64,000 nucleotides of DNA from Shewanella litorisediminis. Its GTDB lineage: Bacteria > Pseudomonadota > Gammaproteobacteria > Enterobacterales > Shewanellaceae. The position numbers were made by a program, and so were the translations under genes. Location: the NCBI RefSeq assembly GCF_016834455.1, contig NZ_CP069213.1, positions 496,501-560,500 on the forward strand. The letters run 5' to 3'. Shown one piece after another: positions 34,318 to 43,298 of this stretch (the stretch's first letter is position 1; each line of letters starts with the position of its first letter). The notes below the pieces were generated by a model that saw only the letters and a program-made list of their open reading frames with translations, had not been told where the DNA came from and ran no database searches.

Positions 34318-36589
34318 ATGGAACAGTCAGTGCGAGTTGCTGCGAATTGCGGGGGGGCAGAACGTGGGTAAACTGTTTGCCAGCGCCCGTAAACTTGAGG
34401 AACAGCCGCTTCAGCCTGAGGCTCCTGTTGCCCCCTGGATCATCGGCATTGTTGACGATGAGCCAGCCATTCACGATGTCACCCGTTTGGCATTGAAGCA
34501 CGTGCGTGTATTTGGACGCCCGCTGGAGTTTGTATCGGCATTCAGTGCCAAAGAAGGTTTCGAACTGGTAAAAAAACATCCCGATATGGCATTGGTGCTA
34601 CTGGATGTGGTGATGGAAACCGATGAAGCCGGCTTGATGCTGGTGGACCGTATTCGTAACGAGCTTGGCAATCACCTTCTGCAAATAGTGCTCAGAACCG
34701 GTCAGCCCGGATACACCCCCGAAGAAGAAGTTATCCTCAAGTACGAAATCAACTCCTACAAGACCAAGAGCGAGCTGACACGCAATAAGCTGTTTACCGT
34801 GGTGGCGACCGGGCTGAGGTGCTTCAGCCAGATGGATGCATTGGAGCGCAGTCGGCAGGGGTTGAGATCTGTGATTAATGCCGCCGCAAACCTGTTTCAG
34901 GAACGATCGCTCCATGAATTTGCCGGTGGTGTGCTCGAGCAAATCGATGCCCTGTTCAATATTAAAGCCGACAGCCTTTTCTGTGTGTCTAAACGGCCAA
35001 TGAACGGCCCCTTTTCCATCGATTCCGGTAATCATGAGTTCTTTGTGGTCGCCGCCAGTGACAAGTTCCGTCCCTTCTATGGCAAGAGCCTGGATGAGCT
35101 GAACCCTGATCTTGAGCAGTGCAAACTGGTGCAGGAAACCCTCAACGCCCATCAGCATGTGTTCCACCCCCACTGCAGCTGTTTGTATCTGTCGACACCG
35201 TCTGGCTGGCAGGGGGTCATAGTGGCAGAAAACGCCACCGGCTTGACCAAGGTGGATCAGGAGTTGTTACAGGTATTTTGTTTGAACGTGGCACTGGGGC
35301 TGGAAAATGCCAAGTTCTTTGCCCACCTCAACAAGGCTGCCTTTTTTGATGAGCTCACAGGCCTGCATAACCGTGCCGGTTTGGTGGAGTATGGCGCCAG
35401 TTTCCTTAAGCAATTTGACCTTGGAACCGCGGGTTTGTTTATGGTGGATATCGATTATTTCCATCAGATAATAGAGTCCCTGGGATACGAGTTTGGCAAC
35501 AATATCCTGGAAAAAATGTCGCGGGTGTTGCGCAAAGAGTTTTCCACCCGCGCCCTCATCGCCCGCTTGCATGCGGATGTGTTTGCCGTGCTCTTGCCTG
35601 AGGCAAGGCTGACGGCCCACGAATTGGCGGTGCGCTGCGCCAAACCCCTGATGATAGGCGAGCAATCGATTCGATTGGGGCTTACCGTTGGCTGTGCCAT
35701 GTTGGATGCCGGGCAGGAGCCAGATATGGAGCAGCTCCTCAGGCATGCAGAGTCTGCACTGAAGGTGGCAAAAGAACACAGGCGTGGCTCCGGTGAAACC
35801 TTCAACAAGCGTTACGAGCAGGCATCGAGAGACAGCATGACTGTGCTCAGTGACTTGCGTATTGCGCTGGACAACCGTGAGCTGTATCTGGTGCTGCAAC
35901 CCAAGGTGAATATTCACAGCGGAGCGGTGGTGGGTTATGAGGCGCTCATCCGCTGGCAGCATCCCGAAAAGGGCAATATTCCGCCGGGAGCCTTTATTCC
36001 GGCGGTGGAAAAATCGGGGCTGTATTACGGTCTTGATCTCTATGTGGCGCGGGCTACCTGTGAGCTGATTACGCAGCATCCTGAGTTGAATGTTCCTGTG
36101 TCTTTGAACATCTCTGCTAATTCACTGCACCACGAGACCTTTGTCGACGATCTCAAGGCCGAATTTCTCCGTGCAGGCGTGCCCTTTGACCGGGTAGAGC
36201 TGGAAATTACTGAGAATGCACTGGTGCACTCAGACAGGGCCATCAGCGAGTTACATCGGCTGCATCAGAGTGGCTTTATCATCTGTCTGGATGACTTTGG
36301 TGCAGGTTTCTCATCACTGGGTTACCTGCTCAGGCTGCCCATTCAGGTCATTAAGATAGACAGGGCCTTTATCTCTCACCTGACCGACAGCGATGAAGCA
36401 ATCGCCGTACTGCAGGGCATTTTGCGTATTGGGCGCGACCTCAATAAACAGCTGATTATTGAAGGGGTTGAAACCGAGGCGCAGTTGACACTGTTAAAAT
36501 CCATGCAGGTGGATTTTGTGCAGGGATTCTATTTCCACAAACCCTTGCCTGTCGCTGAGGCTTTGGCGCTGTTGGGTGCAAAGCAGTAA
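34318..36589 (+). CDS. Response regulator with DUF3369, degenerate GGDEF and EAL domain (c-di-GMP phosphodiesterase); start spans a G7 tract
   Basis: The continuous frame begins at GTG 34364 after the G7 tract (741 residues), yet the only strong start is ATG 34318 after CCAGGAG, in another frame; removing one G of 34351-34357 would join them. Domains from the GTG: receiver at about 25-145 with phospho-acceptor D81; DUF3369 at about 155-320; GGDEF-like at about 335-480 with the motif degenerate (HADVF replaces GGDEF); EAL at about 505-735 with YEALIRW, DDFGAGFSSL and EGVETE intact. So it probably hydrolyses c-di-GMP, with the cyclase site dead. The partner kinase is not nearby. Confidence 0.85.
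34351..34357 (+). repeat. G7 homopolymer at the start of the c-di-GMP gene
   Basis: Seven G in a row, preceded by GC and followed by CAG. It lies between a well-placed ATG (34318) and the main frame (34364), which differ by one frame step. It may be a slippery contingency site. Confidence 0.6.
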
Positions 36590-36686
36590 GCCAGTTCAGG
36601 CCATTGATTGGAAAACTCTTTGAGTTTCAACGGCTTTTTCGGCAATCGGTTGGCGTACTGACCGCTTGATTGCAGGAGGCAATACC

Positions 36687-38141
36687 ATGAGTATGACCCT
36701 GACTTTTTGGGGAGCTACAGAGGAAGTTACAGGCTCCTGTCACTTACTGGAACTCAACGGTAAACGCCTGTTGCTGGATTGTGGCCTCATTCAGGGGGGC
36801 AAGCAGCAGGAAGCGCGCAATCGTGAACCCTTCCCCTTCGATCCGGCAAGCCTGGACGCTGTGGTACTGTCCCATGCCCATATCGACCATTCCGGTCGGC
36901 TGCCACTGTTGGTTAAGCAAGGCTACAGCGGCCCCATTTATACCCACAGTGCCACACTCGATCTCTGCGGTATCATGCTCAAAGATGCCGCCATGCTGCA
37001 GGGCAGGGACGCAGAGCGGCAAAACAAAAAGCGGCTGAAACAAGGGCTGGAACCACTGGAAGCACTCTTCGATGAGCAGGATGTGGATGTTGCCATGACC
37101 CGCTTTATACCGCTGGAATATGGCATGCGGCTTGACCCCATTCCGGGGGTGACCCTGACTCTCAGAGATGCCGGGCATATCCTGGGTTCGGCGCTGCTGG
37201 AGTTGGAGCTGGATGATGGTCAGCGGCAAAAGCGTGTGGTGTTTTCCGGCGATCTGGGCCGGGCTGGTATGCCCATACTGCGGGACCCTGACCTGGTGGA
37301 CGCTGCCGATCTGGTACTGATGGAGTCAACTTACGGCAATCGCCTGCACCGCACGTGGGAATCCACACTGGAAGAACTCAAAGGGATTTTTGCCAAGGCC
37401 ATCAGTGACAGTCGCGGCAATATTCTGATCCCGGCTTTTTCCGTCGGCCGGGCACAAGAGCTGCTGTATCTGTTTCATTTGTATGCCAAAGATTGGGATT
37501 TGTCGCGCTGGACCATTTGTCTGGATAGCCCCATGGCCATAGAGGCCACCAAGGTCTACATACGCCACTTTCCCTTGATGGACGAAGATTTCAAACGCTT
37601 TGTGCGTCAACATCCGGGAAATCATCCCCTGCTCTCCAACGTGGAGTTTATCCAGAGCACCGAAGAGTCCATTGCACTGAATGACGTACATCAGGGACTT
37701 ATCATCATTGCTGGCAGCGGCATGTGTAACGGCGGGCGCATTCGTTGCCATCTGGAACACAATCTCTACCGACCCGAATGCGACATCATTATCTGTGGCT
37801 ATCAGGCCGAAGGGACACCGGGCAGGGCACTGGTGGACGGGGTAGACAAGCTGACCATCAGTGGACAATCCATTGATGTGCGTGCCCGTATTCATACCGT
37901 GGGGGGGCTGTCGGCCCATGCGGACCAGGCCGAACTCCTGCGTTGGTATCATCACTTTAATGGTCGGCCACCCCTGGTGCTTGTGCATGGCGAAAAAGAA
38001 GCCCAGGAGATTTTAATGGCCACTCTCGAAAATGAGCCCGAACCGCCCAATGCGGTCAGTGCGGCTGGCTATGGCGATCAGTTGGATTTGGCTGCTTTGC
38101 CCAGGCTCAGCTGGTTGTATCAGGGAAAAAATCCCGGCTGA
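36687..38141 (+). CDS. Beta-CASP metallo-beta-lactamase RNA-processing nuclease family (MBL/RMMBL)
   Basis: ATG 36687 follows GCAGGAGG; the open frame begins a few codons earlier but without a site. The 484-residue protein has the metal motif HAHIDH (H63, H65, D67, H68), the beta-CASP stretch (LMESTYGNRLH) and the C-terminal RMMBL motif (GGLSAHADQAELLRWYHHF). This is the CPSF/YSH1-like group, whose members are RNA nucleases. The substrate in Shewanella is unknown. Confidence 0.9.
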   Translation: MSMTLTFWGATEEVTGSCHLLELNGKRLLLDCGLIQGGKQQEARNREPFPFDPASLDAVVLSHAHIDHSGRLPLLVKQGYSGPIYTHSATLDLCGIMLKDAAMLQGRDAERQNKKRLKQGLEPLEALFDEQDVDVAMTRFIPLEYGMRLDPIPGVTLTLRDAGHILGSALLELELDDGQRQKRVVFSGDLGRAGMPILRDPDLVDAADLVLMESTYGNRLHRTWESTLEELKGIFAKAISDSRGNILIPAFSVGRAQELLYLFHLYAKDWDLSRWTICLDSPMAIEATKVYIRHFPLMDEDFKRFVRQHPGNHPLLSNVEFIQSTEESIALNDVHQGLIIIAGSGMCNGGRIRCHLEHNLYRPECDIIICGYQAEGTPGRALVDGVDKLTISGQSIDVRARIHTVGGLSAHADQAELLRWYHHFNGRPPLVLVHGEKEAQEILMATLENEPEPPNAVSAAGYGDQLDLAALPRLSWLYQGKNPG

Positions 38142-38204
38142 TAGTGCTGGAGTTGTCTCTGGGCTTGCTGCATCATTGGCGCTTTCCTTGGTGGAGAGCA
38201 TGAA

Positions 38205-39155
38205 GTGGATGCAGCCTCGTTCCGGGCCGGTTTTATCTATGTCGCCATTGCCGTATTTTTTTGGGGCATGCTACCTATTGCACTCAAGCTGTCGGCGGAC
38301 TTTATCGACCCTGTCACTCTGACCTGGTTTCGATTTTTGGTGGCCCTGATTGTCAGTGTGGCGGTGCAATGGATCGGTGGCCGGTTAAGGCAGTTTGCAT
38401 CGCTGGCAAAGCAGGATTGGCTGCTTCTCCTTGGCGCGGCAATGCTGCTGATGGCCAATTATGTTTCTTTCGTGTATTCCCTCGACTATCTGGCGCCCGG
38501 TGTGGCGCAGCTTAGCTTCCAGACGGCGCCTTTCTTCCTGGCGTTTGGTGGGGTGTTGTTTTTCGCAGAGAGACTCAAGGCAGTGCAGCTGGGCTGTTTT
38601 GCCTTGCTTGCCGTGGGAATGTATCTGTTTTTTGCCCCCAGATTGAGTTTTGACGGGGACGCGGGCCAATTGCTGCTCGGGCTTGCCATAGTGCAATTTT
38701 CGGCGCTGGCCTGGACCAGCTATGCCCTGATCCAAAAGGCCCTGATCCCCAAGCTCTCCCCGGCCAATGTGCTGCTGTTCATCTACGGTGTGGGTGTGTT
38801 ATTCATGGCACCCTTTTGCGAGTTCGGCGCCTTTGGCATCATGGATATCGATGCCTGGCTGGTGGCTGGCTTCTGCGCCATCAATACCCTGGTCGCTTAC
38901 GGTTGTTTTGGTCAGTCGATGAAGTACTGGCCCACAGCGCAGGTGAGCGCCATGCTCGCCCTGACCCCCATCGTCAGCTTCAGTTTAACCGCTGCAGTAG
39001 TGGCCTTTGGCTGGTGGCCAGAGAGCTTCCAGTCTGATGCCTTAAGCCCTGTGAGCATGATGGGTATCTTGCTGATTGTATTGGCGGTAGCCACGCTGCA
39101 ATTGTTGCCAAGATACCTGGCTTCGTTCAGTAAACCCGGGAGCGTGCAGCCATGA
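38205..39155 (+). CDS. DMT superfamily transporter (EamA domains)
   Basis: This 316-residue membrane protein has two EamA repeats and ten hydrophobic segments (AIAVFFWGMLPIALKL at the start). The start is GTG 38205 following GGAG. DMT/EamA proteins export amino acids, metabolites or drugs; the substrate cannot be read from sequence. It overlaps the next gene by 4 bases (ATGA), so both are one operon. Confidence 0.88.
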   Translation: MDAASFRAGFIYVAIAVFFWGMLPIALKLSADFIDPVTLTWFRFLVALIVSVAVQWIGGRLRQFASLAKQDWLLLLGAAMLLMANYVSFVYSLDYLAPGVAQLSFQTAPFFLAFGGVLFFAERLKAVQLGCFALLAVGMYLFFAPRLSFDGDAGQLLLGLAIVQFSALAWTSYALIQKALIPKLSPANVLLFIYGVGVLFMAPFCEFGAFGIMDIDAWLVAGFCAINTLVAYGCFGQSMKYWPTAQVSAMLALTPIVSFSLTAAVVAFGWWPESFQSDALSPVSMMGILLIVLAVATLQLLPRYLASFSKPGSVQP

Positions 39156-39766
39156 GCCGTCAGGCACAGCAGCCTGTTTGGCTTACGGATATTCGTGCTG
39201 TGGCGTTTGACCTCGATGGCACCCTGGCCCATTCCAACCCTGACTTTCCGGCTATCCGTGAGGCTCTTGGTCTCACTGCTGGGCAGGATATTCTGGCCCA
39301 TATTGCAGGTTTGCCTGCGGCGGAGCAGGCCGATGCCATGGCGACTGTGCATCATTATGAAATGGCCGCTTCCCGGCAAGCCCAATGGGTAAGGGGCGCG
39401 GCCGAATTACTTGAGTTTGTGCAGCAAAAGCCGCTGCCTACGGCCATTTTAACCCGCAATATGCGCCAGGCCGCTGAGTTGACGCTGTCCCGTCTGGGAT
39501 TATCGGTTGAATTGCTGCTGACCCGGGAGGATGCCCCCGCCAAGCCTGATCCTGCCGGACTTATCCATATCATGGAGAGCTGGCAGCTGGAGCCTGCTCA
39601 GGTGCTCTATGTGGGCGACTATCTATTTGATTTGCAGACGGCCCGCAGCGCTGGCTGCCGCTCTGCGCTTTACTGCCCAGAGGGGACGCCGGACTATGGC
39701 GACATGGCCGATTTGCTGGTTCCCTGTTATTTTGAGTTCATTGCCTTGTGGCGCGGCGCCGAATAA
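39152..39766 (+). CDS. HAD family phosphatase (phosphoglycolate phosphatase-like)
   Basis: This 204-residue HAD enzyme has D20 and D22 in FDLDGTLAHS (motif I), TAILTRN (motif II), the lysine in AKPDPAG (motif III) and YVGDYLFDLQTA (motif IV). It overlaps the DMT gene by 4 bases. Its 3' end overlaps the stop of the minus-strand gene at 39738 by 29 bases, so the two transcripts converge. Substrate unknown; similarity is to the Gph/PGP group. Confidence 0.88.
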   Translation: MSRQAQQPVWLTDIRAVAFDLDGTLAHSNPDFPAIREALGLTAGQDILAHIAGLPAAEQADAMATVHHYEMAASRQAQWVRGAAELLEFVQQKPLPTAILTRNMRQAAELTLSRLGLSVELLLTREDAPAKPDPAGLIHIMESWQLEPAQVLYVGDYLFDLQTARSAGCRSALYCPEGTPDYGDMADLLVPCYFEFIALWRGAE

Positions 39767-40076
39767 GCCATCTCAGGCTATCCAAGACTCCGAACAGCCA
39801 CACGCCGATGAGCAGATAAAGCGCTCCTGAGCCGATGGCTGCGCTGCGACTGTGGATCTGTGCGAGAATTTGCGGCATGTCCAGCGGCAGCATGCCCGAC
39901 ATTATCTCGTTGGCAATGTCGTTGGCGACCTGATAAATGTCACCCAGCAACAGAGAAAGACTGATTGCCGTCAGTAGCAGTATCAGCCATCCCAGCCACT
40001 TTTTACCCAGCAGCAGATGGCCGCTCCCCGGGCATACAAGGGCATTGCACAGCAGTGCTTTGAGTTCGTTTGACAT
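39738..40076 (-). CDS. Small membrane protein, unknown (TM2-like hairpin)
   Basis: The start ATG at 40076 has GGAGAACCC before it. The 112-residue product has three hydrophobic segments: a CPGSGHLLLGKKWLGW turn followed by a membrane helix (ILLLTAISLSLLLG), and a C-terminal helix (GALYLLIGVWLFGVLDSL) ending in RRR. The GxGHxxLGxxxxG pattern resembles small TM2-type or DUF6677-like proteins. Function unknown. The 3' end overlaps the HAD gene tail to tail. Confidence 0.75.
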   Translation of the reverse strand: MSNELKALLCNALVCPGSGHLLLGKKWLGWLILLLTAISLSLLLGDIYQVANDIANEIMSGMLPLDMPQILAQIHSRSAAIGSGALYLLIGVWLFGVLDSLRWLIRRRATRQ

Positions 40077-40161
40077 GGGTTCTCCTGTAAACCATGGCAG
40101 CATAACAGCTTGAGGCCCGCTGACAAGGCGGCAAGCACACAGACGCAAAGGAGATTAATGG

Positions 40162-40752
40162 ATGAAACTCAGCATAATAACCGGTGTTTTTGCATTGGCA
40201 CTTCAGGGCGTGGCGGCCGCGCAGGCTCCCTCTTTTGACTGCAGTAAACTGGCCGATAATGCGCCCTCGGCCGAAAAGCTGGTGTGTAGCTACCCGGCGC
40301 TGGCTGCGCTGGACAGACAGTTGGCTGATACCTATAAAGCGGCCCAGATGAAGGCAGTCAATGAACATCCGCCGACCCTCAAGGCGGAGCAGCGGGGCTG
40401 GATTAAAGGCCGTAATGAGTGCTGGAAATCAGGCGATCTGGCCGCTTGTGTGGCCCAGAGCTATCGTTCGCGAAACGCAGAGTTACAGGCCCGCTATCGT
40501 TTGGTGGCCATGAAAGGTCCCTTCAGCTGGCGCTGCAGCGATAACAGTGAAGTCATCATCAGCTATTTTGACACCGATCCGGCCACCGCCATCGCCGAGC
40601 GGGGCGATTCTGTGTCCCTGATGTTTGTTGCCCCCAGCGGCAGCGGTGCCCGCTATCAGGGGCCAAACGAAAGCGTTTGGGAACATCAGGGCGAAGCCGA
40701 AGTGGTTTGGGGTTATGGGGCACCTCTGCTCAAGTGTACATTGGTACCTTGA
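40162..40752 (+). CDS. LprI-like domain fused to MliC-type lysozyme inhibitor domain
   Basis: This 196-residue secreted protein has a signal peptide ending near VAAAQA (about residue 21). Residues 24-105 match the LprI family (FDCSKLADNAPSAEKLVCSYPALAALDRQL and the RGWIKGRNECW motif). Residues 115-195 match the MliC/PliC fold with the lysozyme-blocking loop SGSGARY. Both families inhibit lysozyme, so one chain carries two inhibitors or a peptidase-inhibitor combination. ATG follows AAAGGAG. It faces the alkaline phosphatase through a terminator. Confidence 0.85.
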   Translation: MKLSIITGVFALALQGVAAAQAPSFDCSKLADNAPSAEKLVCSYPALAALDRQLADTYKAAQMKAVNEHPPTLKAEQRGWIKGRNECWKSGDLAACVAQSYRSRNAELQARYRLVAMKGPFSWRCSDNSEVIISYFDTDPATAIAERGDSVSLMFVAPSGSGARYQGPNESVWEHQGEAEVVWGYGAPLLKCTLVP

Positions 40753-40818
40753 TAGGGATCTTGATAGGGATAGAACCGCCGGCACCCAGAGCTTGCCCCC
40801 GAACGGGGTTCACCCAAT

Positions 40819-40847
40819 AAAAAAGCCGCCTATGGGCGGCTTTTTTG
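40819..40847 (+). terminator. Intrinsic terminator between the lysozyme inhibitor and alkaline phosphatase genes
   Basis: GCCGCC pairs with GGCGGC around TATG, flanked by A-run and T-run; it is likely bidirectional between convergent genes. Confidence 0.88.
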
Positions 40848-40888
40848 CGGGTGCGTTTTAATCACAGAGCGTTTATCACCGAGCTTGG

Positions 40889-42553
40889 TTATTCACCCAG
40901 CAGCGCTGCCATCATTTTCTGGCCTACTTCGGTGTGGTGTTGCATGGTGGAGAATTGCTTGGTTACACCATAAGGACCAAAGGCGTACACGGGCACTGGC
41001 GCGGCCGTGTGGGTACCTGTGCCCCAAACCACGTTTTGATCTGCAGCCAGGGCACGGCCAATCAGGTTGGCGTGTACTTCGTCGGCGTAAACGTAGAATT
41101 CCTTGAAGTCATTGACCTTGGGGAACACGGAGGCAGACAGGTAGCTGTGGCCATCGACCCAGTATTCGTTGGCTTCACGCAGGGCAGCCGGCGCGGCCTG
41201 CTCTGGTGTTACCTTGAAATCGCTGTAGTGGTTAATGGCACCGGCCCATTCGCTACCTGTAGTACCATCAAAGGCCCAGTCGGCGCTGACCATGTCCATC
41301 ATGTTGTAGAAGGTGCCGCTTTGGGCGTAGAGGCGATCCAGCTTGTCCAGACTGCCGAAGTTGAAGTTGGGCTGATAGTCGGCGCCCCGCATGCCATCAC
41401 CGGGCAGGCTCTGGGCATCGGGCAGATCTTTGCGGCTGTAGCTTAATCCAAAGCTGCCGGTTTCGTGGTCGGCGGTGACAATCACCAGGGTGTCGTCGCG
41501 GTCTTTAACCCATTCATAAACCGCATCCACTGCTTCGTCGAAACGCAGCAGCTCGTGCAGCATCCAGCCTGCGTCGTTGATGTGGCCGGCCCAGTCAATC
41601 TGACCGCCTTCAATCATCAGGAAGAAGCCATCTTCGTCCCTGGAAAGAATATCTAGGGCTTTGAGGGTCATTTCACGCAGCGAAGGCTCTTTACAATCAC
41701 CGGCTTCCTGGCAGGCCTTATAGGCAATGGCATCCATCATGCCTGAGTTGGCAAACAGACCCAGCAACTTGTCGCCATCGGCGGCATTGAGCTGGGCCTT
41801 GTCGAATGCCAGCTGGTAGCCCTTGGTGTCCCTGGCTTCTTTGACCAGATTGCGATCGTCCTTACGCCTGGACTTCTTTACCACTGACGACACGGCGCCC
41901 AGGGCGGCCAGCTCGGCTTTGACGGCATCATTGCTGCCGGCATCCTGAGGAATAAATTCACGGGCGCCACCGGAGAGCATGACGTCTACCACGGCCTTGT
42001 CGATAAGCTCTGCGGCGATGGCGGACTCATAGCTGCGGTGGGGCTGGTGGGCGGCAAAGGCTGCGGGTGTGGCGTGGGTCAGGCGGGTATCGGATATCAA
42101 ACCCGTGGCCTTGCCTTTGGCTTTGGCTTTTTCAAGGATGGTTTCAACCACATAGCCCTGGGCATCCAGGCCAATCATCTCTGAACCGGCGGCCTTGCCG
42201 GTGGCCAGTTGGCTGGCAGAGCAGGCGGAGTCTACTACCAGGCTGCCATCGGGGCCGTTGAGCGACAGGCCCATCTGGCCGGCATCACCCAAACGCTTGA
42301 GCGCAGTTTGGTTACCTTTGCTGTTGTAGGTGGAGTTGGGGGCGCGGCGGGCGTATTCTTCGAGCAGACCAACCTGCTGGGCACCCATACCATCGCCGAT
42401 CATCAGGATGACGTTTTTCACCGAGGTGATTTCCTCGGGAGCCACTTCCTTGATGACTTCCACTTCCTTGATCACTTCAACCGTTTTATCGTCGTTGCAA
42501 CCGCTCATCAGTGCGGCTGCGATGGCTACTGCCAGCAGGCTTTTGTGTTTCAT
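40889..42553 (-). CDS. phoA: Alkaline phosphatase, lipoprotein type
   Basis: This 554-residue protein has a lipobox ending at C19 (ALMSGC), then a short duplicated EVIKEV motif and the phosphatase domain. The metal-binding IGDGMG is at about residues 52-57 and the nucleophile motif is DSACSA with S109. It releases phosphate from phosphomonoesters at the outer membrane or in the periplasm. A Pho-box-like array is upstream (42622-42650), which fits phosphate-starvation control. The symbol is by family, not proven orthology with E. coli PhoA. Confidence 0.9.
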   Translation of the reverse strand: MKHKSLLAVAIAAALMSGCNDDKTVEVIKEVEVIKEVAPEEITSVKNVILMIGDGMGAQQVGLLEEYARRAPNSTYNSKGNQTALKRLGDAGQMGLSLNGPDGSLVVDSACSASQLATGKAAGSEMIGLDAQGYVVETILEKAKAKGKATGLISDTRLTHATPAAFAAHQPHRSYESAIAAELIDKAVVDVMLSGGAREFIPQDAGSNDAVKAELAALGAVSSVVKKSRRKDDRNLVKEARDTKGYQLAFDKAQLNAADGDKLLGLFANSGMMDAIAYKACQEAGDCKEPSLREMTLKALDILSRDEDGFFLMIEGGQIDWAGHINDAGWMLHELLRFDEAVDAVYEWVKDRDDTLVIVTADHETGSFGLSYSRKDLPDAQSLPGDGMRGADYQPNFNFGSLDKLDRLYAQSGTFYNMMDMVSADWAFDGTTGSEWAGAINHYSDFKVTPEQAAPAALREANEYWVDGHSYLSASVFPKVNDFKEFYVYADEVHANLIGRALAADQNVVWGTGTHTAAPVPVYAFGPYGVTKQFSTMQHHTEVGQKMMAALLGE

Positions 42554-42621
42554 GCTTGATCTCGTTTGACTTTCTCATGTGTAGGGCGTGATTTAAACGC
42601 CCGAAAGTCTGACGAGACCAG

Positions 42622-42650
42622 ATGACAAAATGACGAAAGTTTTGTGTCAG
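42622..42650 (-). promoter_or_regulatory. Pho-box-like array upstream of alkaline phosphatase
   Basis: On minus, CTGACAC, CTTTCGT and TTGTCAT lie 11 bases apart (7-mers with 4-base spacers), matching the CTGTCAT pattern at 5, 5 and 6 of 7 positions. They are 70-100 bases from the start codon. PhoB binding is inference. Confidence 0.5.
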
Positions 42651-42699
42651 TTTGAGTATTTACTTATTTATTTTTATTGGAATATCATGCTGTTAATTG

Positions 42700-43161
42700 T
42701 TAGAGCAGCACTTTGCACACCACCTTGCGCACCCGTACTGGAGTAATGCCGGTACCCGGCATATGCATGTCTTCCGGCATGAAAATGGCAAACATCCCGG
42801 CCTTCAAAGGCACAAAGCAGGCCGCCTCACGATTCTGTTCGTAGTCATATTCGATAAAGTCATGGGCTTCATGATAGGGGGCCAGTGGCGCTTGATCTTC
42901 GAGGGGCAGATAACCAAAGGCTTCTTCGCCACTCACAACAAACTGCACATCGGCGTAGCGTCTGTGGGTTTCAAAGGGCTCTGTGCCCGGGGGCTGGGTA
43001 TCGTAGTCGTTGACTATGGCAAAGAGCGCATCGCCATCTATGGTGTGGCGCCCCTTGGGCAACGCGGCCAAATCCGTGTTGGCCAAAAACTCGAGTGCGG
43101 CCTGGATGCCTGAATGGAGGTGGCTGTATCTGTGTCTGTTTTCGAGTTTGTCGACAATCAT
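42700..43161 (-). CDS. YhcH/YjgK/YiaL family protein
   Basis: This 153-residue protein matches the YhcH family: the HRRYADVQFVVSGEE motif and the ligand-like KAGMFAIFMPEDMHMPG near the end, from a cupin-type sugar-binding fold. The start ATG at 43161 follows GGAG. Members are found with sialic acid or other sugar catabolic genes, but no such genes are near here. Function unknown. Confidence 0.85.
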   Translation of the reverse strand: MIVDKLENRHRYSHLHSGIQAALEFLANTDLAALPKGRHTIDGDALFAIVNDYDTQPPGTEPFETHRRYADVQFVVSGEEAFGYLPLEDQAPLAPYHEAHDFIEYDYEQNREAACFVPLKAGMFAIFMPEDMHMPGTGITPVRVRKVVCKVLL

Positions 43162-43298
43162 AAAAGCTCCGGGCTGATACGCGGGCCTCACTGGCCACGC
43201 TGGCGTGCTGGAGTATAGCGAAAGCCGCCTGCTTTGGCATCGTTAAGAATTGAGGTAACCTCTAGCCTTATTGCTGTAGACGACCCAAGGGTAAAAGA

